6,295 nt of DNA from Paracoccaceae bacterium. GTDB lineage: Bacteria > Pseudomonadota > Alphaproteobacteria > Rhodobacterales > Rhodobacteraceae. The DNA is taken from NCBI GenBank assembly GCA_013214715.1, contig JABSSB010000205.1, positions 1 to 6,295 on the forward strand, read 5' to 3'. Made by a program: the position numbers and the translations under genes. A model generated the notes under the pieces. It searched no databases, was not told where the DNA came from, and worked only from the letters and a program-made list of their open reading frames with translations. Below are positions 4,730 through 6,295 of this stretch, piece by piece (positions within the stretch are counted from its first letter, which is position 1; each line of letters begins with the position of its first letter).

Positions 4730-6295
4730 ATGTTTGATAAGATCCTGATCGCAAACCGTGGCGAAATCGCCTGCCGGGTGATGAAAACCGCCCGCAAGAT
4801 GGGCATCAAGACGGTGGCCGTCTATTCCGACGCCGACCGCAATGCGCTGCATGTCAAAATGGCTGATGAGGCGGTCCATATTGGCCCGCCGCCTGCGAAC
4901 CAGTCTTACATCGTCATCGACAAGATCATGGCCGCCATCGCCGAAAGCGGCGCGCAGGCAGTGCATCCCGGCTATGGCTTTCTGTCGGAAAACGCCAAAT
5001 TCGCCGAAGCTTTGGAAGCCGCCAATGTCGCCTTCATCGGCCCCCCCAAAGGCGCAATCGAAGCGATGGGTGACAAGATTACATCGAAAAAAATCGCGCA
5101 AGAAGCAGGGGTTAGCACCGTTCCCGGCTATATGGGCCTGATCGAAGATGCCGAAGAAGCGGTCAAGATTTCGAACGAGATCGGCTATCCGGTGATGATC
5201 AAAGCCTCCGCCGGTGGCGGCGGCAAAGGCATGCGGATCGCATGGGACGACCAAGAGGCTCGCGAAGGCTTCCAGTCATCGAAAAACGAAGCCGCCAACA
5301 GCTTTGGCGATGACCGGATCTTTATCGAAAAATTCGTCACTCAGCCGCGCCACATCGAAATTCAGGTGCTCTGCGACGCGCATGGCAATGGCATCTATCT
5401 GGGGGAGCGCGAATGCTCGATCCAGCGCCGCAACCAGAAGGTCGTCGAAGAGGCCCCGTCGCCGTTCCTTGACGAAGCCACCCGCCGCGCGATGGGCGAG
5501 CAATCCGTGGCGTTGGCCAAGGCCGTGGGCTATGCCTCGGCAGGCACTGTGGAATTCATCGTCGATGGGGAGAAGAATTTCTACTTCCTCGAAATGAACA
5601 CCCGCCTGCAGGTGGAACATCCGGTGACCGAACTGATCACCGGCGTCGATCTGGTCGAACAGATGATCCGTGTCGCCAACGGGGAGCCGCTCTCGATCAC
5701 GCAGGACGACGTGACCCTGACCGGCTGGGCGATCGAAAACCGCCTTTATGCCGAAGATCCCTATCGCAACTTCCTGCCCTCGATCGGGCGTCTGACACGC
5801 TATCGCCCGCCTGCGGAAACTGCGGCCTATACGCCCGGCACAGCCGCGGGGGACGCAGGCAATGAGGTCGTGCGCAATGATACCGGCGTCTATGAAGGCG
5901 GCGAGATTTCAATGTATTACGATCCGATGATTGCAAAACTCTGCACTTGGGCGCCGACCCGTGGCGAGGCGATCGAGGCGATGCGCGTGGCGCTGGACCG
6001 GTTCGAAGTCGAAGGCATCGGCCATAACCTGCCCTTCCTTGCGGCGGTGATGGATCACTCGAAATTCGTCTCGGGCGATATGACGACGGCCTTCATCGCC
6101 GAGGAATACCCCGATGGGTTCGAGGGCGTGACCCTGTCCGAAGAGGACCTGCGCCGCGTCGCTGCCTCTTGTGCTGCGATGCATCGCGTGGCCGAAGTGC
6201 GCCGCACCCGTGTCTCGGGCCGGATGGACAATCACGAACGCAAGGTTGGCGATGATTGGGTCGTGACCCTTCAGGGGGAGCGGTTCGAAGTGACC
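4730..6295 (+). CDS. pccA: Propionyl-CoA carboxylase alpha subunit (partial, biotin carboxylase part)
   Basis: ATG 4730 follows GAGGGA (4719-4724) by 5 bases, and the frame stays open for 522 codons to the window edge; full PccA is about 665-680 aa. It carboxylates biotin with ATP and bicarbonate. The biotin carboxylase N-terminal domain begins MFDKILIANRGEIACRV and contains HPGYGFLSEN (79-88). The ATP-grasp domain has MGDK (K116), the Gly-rich loop KASAGGGGKGM (158-168), H208, E275, and EMNTRLQVEHP (288-298) with E288, N290, R292 and E296; R338 is also present. These match E. coli AccC catalytic and ATP-binding positions with almost identical numbering. The biotin carboxylase C-terminal domain runs to about 450, and the start of the BT (subunit-contact) domain follows. 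The biotinylated AMKM-type carrier domain is beyond the edge. It lies on the same strand as pccB but is separated by five or six other genes and a terminator. Confidence 0.95.
   Translation, partial: MFDKILIANRGEIACRVMKTARKMGIKTVAVYSDADRNALHVKMADEAVHIGPPPANQSYIVIDKIMAAIAESGAQAVHPGYGFLSENAKFAEALEAANVAFIGPPKGAIEAMGDKITSKKIAQEAGVSTVPGYMGLIEDAEEAVKISNEIGYPVMIKASAGGGGKGMRIAWDDQEAREGFQSSKNEAANSFGDDRIFIEKFVTQPRHIEIQVLCDAHGNGIYLGERECSIQRRNQKVVEEAPSPFLDEATRRAMGEQSVALAKAVGYASAGTVEFIVDGEKNFYFLEMNTRLQVEHPVTELITGVDLVEQMIRVANGEPLSITQDDVTLTGWAIENRLYAEDPYRNFLPSIGRLTRYRPPAETAAYTPGTAAGDAGNEVVRNDTGVYEGGEISMYYDPMIAKLCTWAPTRGEAIEAMRVALDRFEVEGIGHNLPFLAAVMDHSKFVSGDMTTAFIAEEYPDGFEGVTLSEEDLRRVAASCAAMHRVAEVRRTRVSGRMDNHERKVGDDWVVTLQGERFEVT

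Noticed and set aside
4294..4737. A 147-codon plus-strand frame starting with an ATGA overlap on the Arg-rich gene
   Set aside because: It overlaps the lipoprotein out of frame and runs through the terminator. The lipoprotein has a far better start, lipobox and codon pattern.
4499..5254. A 251-codon minus-strand frame across the lipoprotein, terminator and start of pccA
   Set aside because: It crosses a clear terminator and is antisense to the conserved ATP-grasp region; no domain was seen.

Overview
The window looks like the chromosome of an alphaproteobacterium of the order Rhodobacterales (Roseobacter group or a close relative). The DNA is GC-rich with strong G/C preference at third codon positions. 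Both propionyl-CoA carboxylase (PCC) subunits closely resemble, from memory, the Ruegeria/Roseobacter enzymes. The intervening small proteins also have a Rhodobacterales character. This assignment is inference; no database was searched.

Layout, left to right. (1) Positions 1-390, minus strand: the first ~130 codons of a gene that reads off the left edge. It resembles the N-terminal part of a serralysin-like (M10-type) zinc metalloprotease; the zinc-binding motif would lie outside the window. (2) Positions 391-576: a divergent intergenic region. It holds a perfect 7-bp inverted repeat, an AT-rich tract with four TTTGC units (two within TTTGCAAA/TTTGCAAG), and the ribosome binding site of pccB. 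The TTTGC cluster recalls the operator of the short-chain acyl-CoA regulator PccR of Rhodobacter sphaeroides. (3) 577-2109: complete pccB. (4) 2119-4297: a tightly packed set of uncharacterised genes with overlapping or near-overlapping ends. They encode a membrane-anchored 296-aa protein, a basic 118-aa protein, possibly a 32-aa micro-ORF, a secreted DUF6497-like protein, and an Arg-rich 114-aa protein. (5) 4298-4415: a short gap with a 14-bp palindrome and two ATGTACA elements. (6) 4416-4619: a 67-aa Gly-rich lipoprotein. (7) 4662-4697: a strong intrinsic terminator. (8) 4730 to the right edge: the first 522 codons of pccA, with a complete biotin carboxylase module. The C-terminal biotin carrier part lies beyond the window.

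PccA (biotin carboxylation) and PccB (carboxyl transfer) together convert propionyl-CoA to methylmalonyl-CoA. This pathway handles propionate, odd-chain fatty acids, some branched amino acids and, in marine Rhodobacterales, DMSP-derived carbon. The notable point is that the two subunit genes are separated by four to six non-metabolic genes, several of them for envelope proteins, and that a terminator sits just before pccA. No mobile element, CRISPR array, tRNA or rRNA was seen. The best candidates for something undescribed are the interposed gene block, the micro-ORF within it, and the control elements before pccB and pccA.
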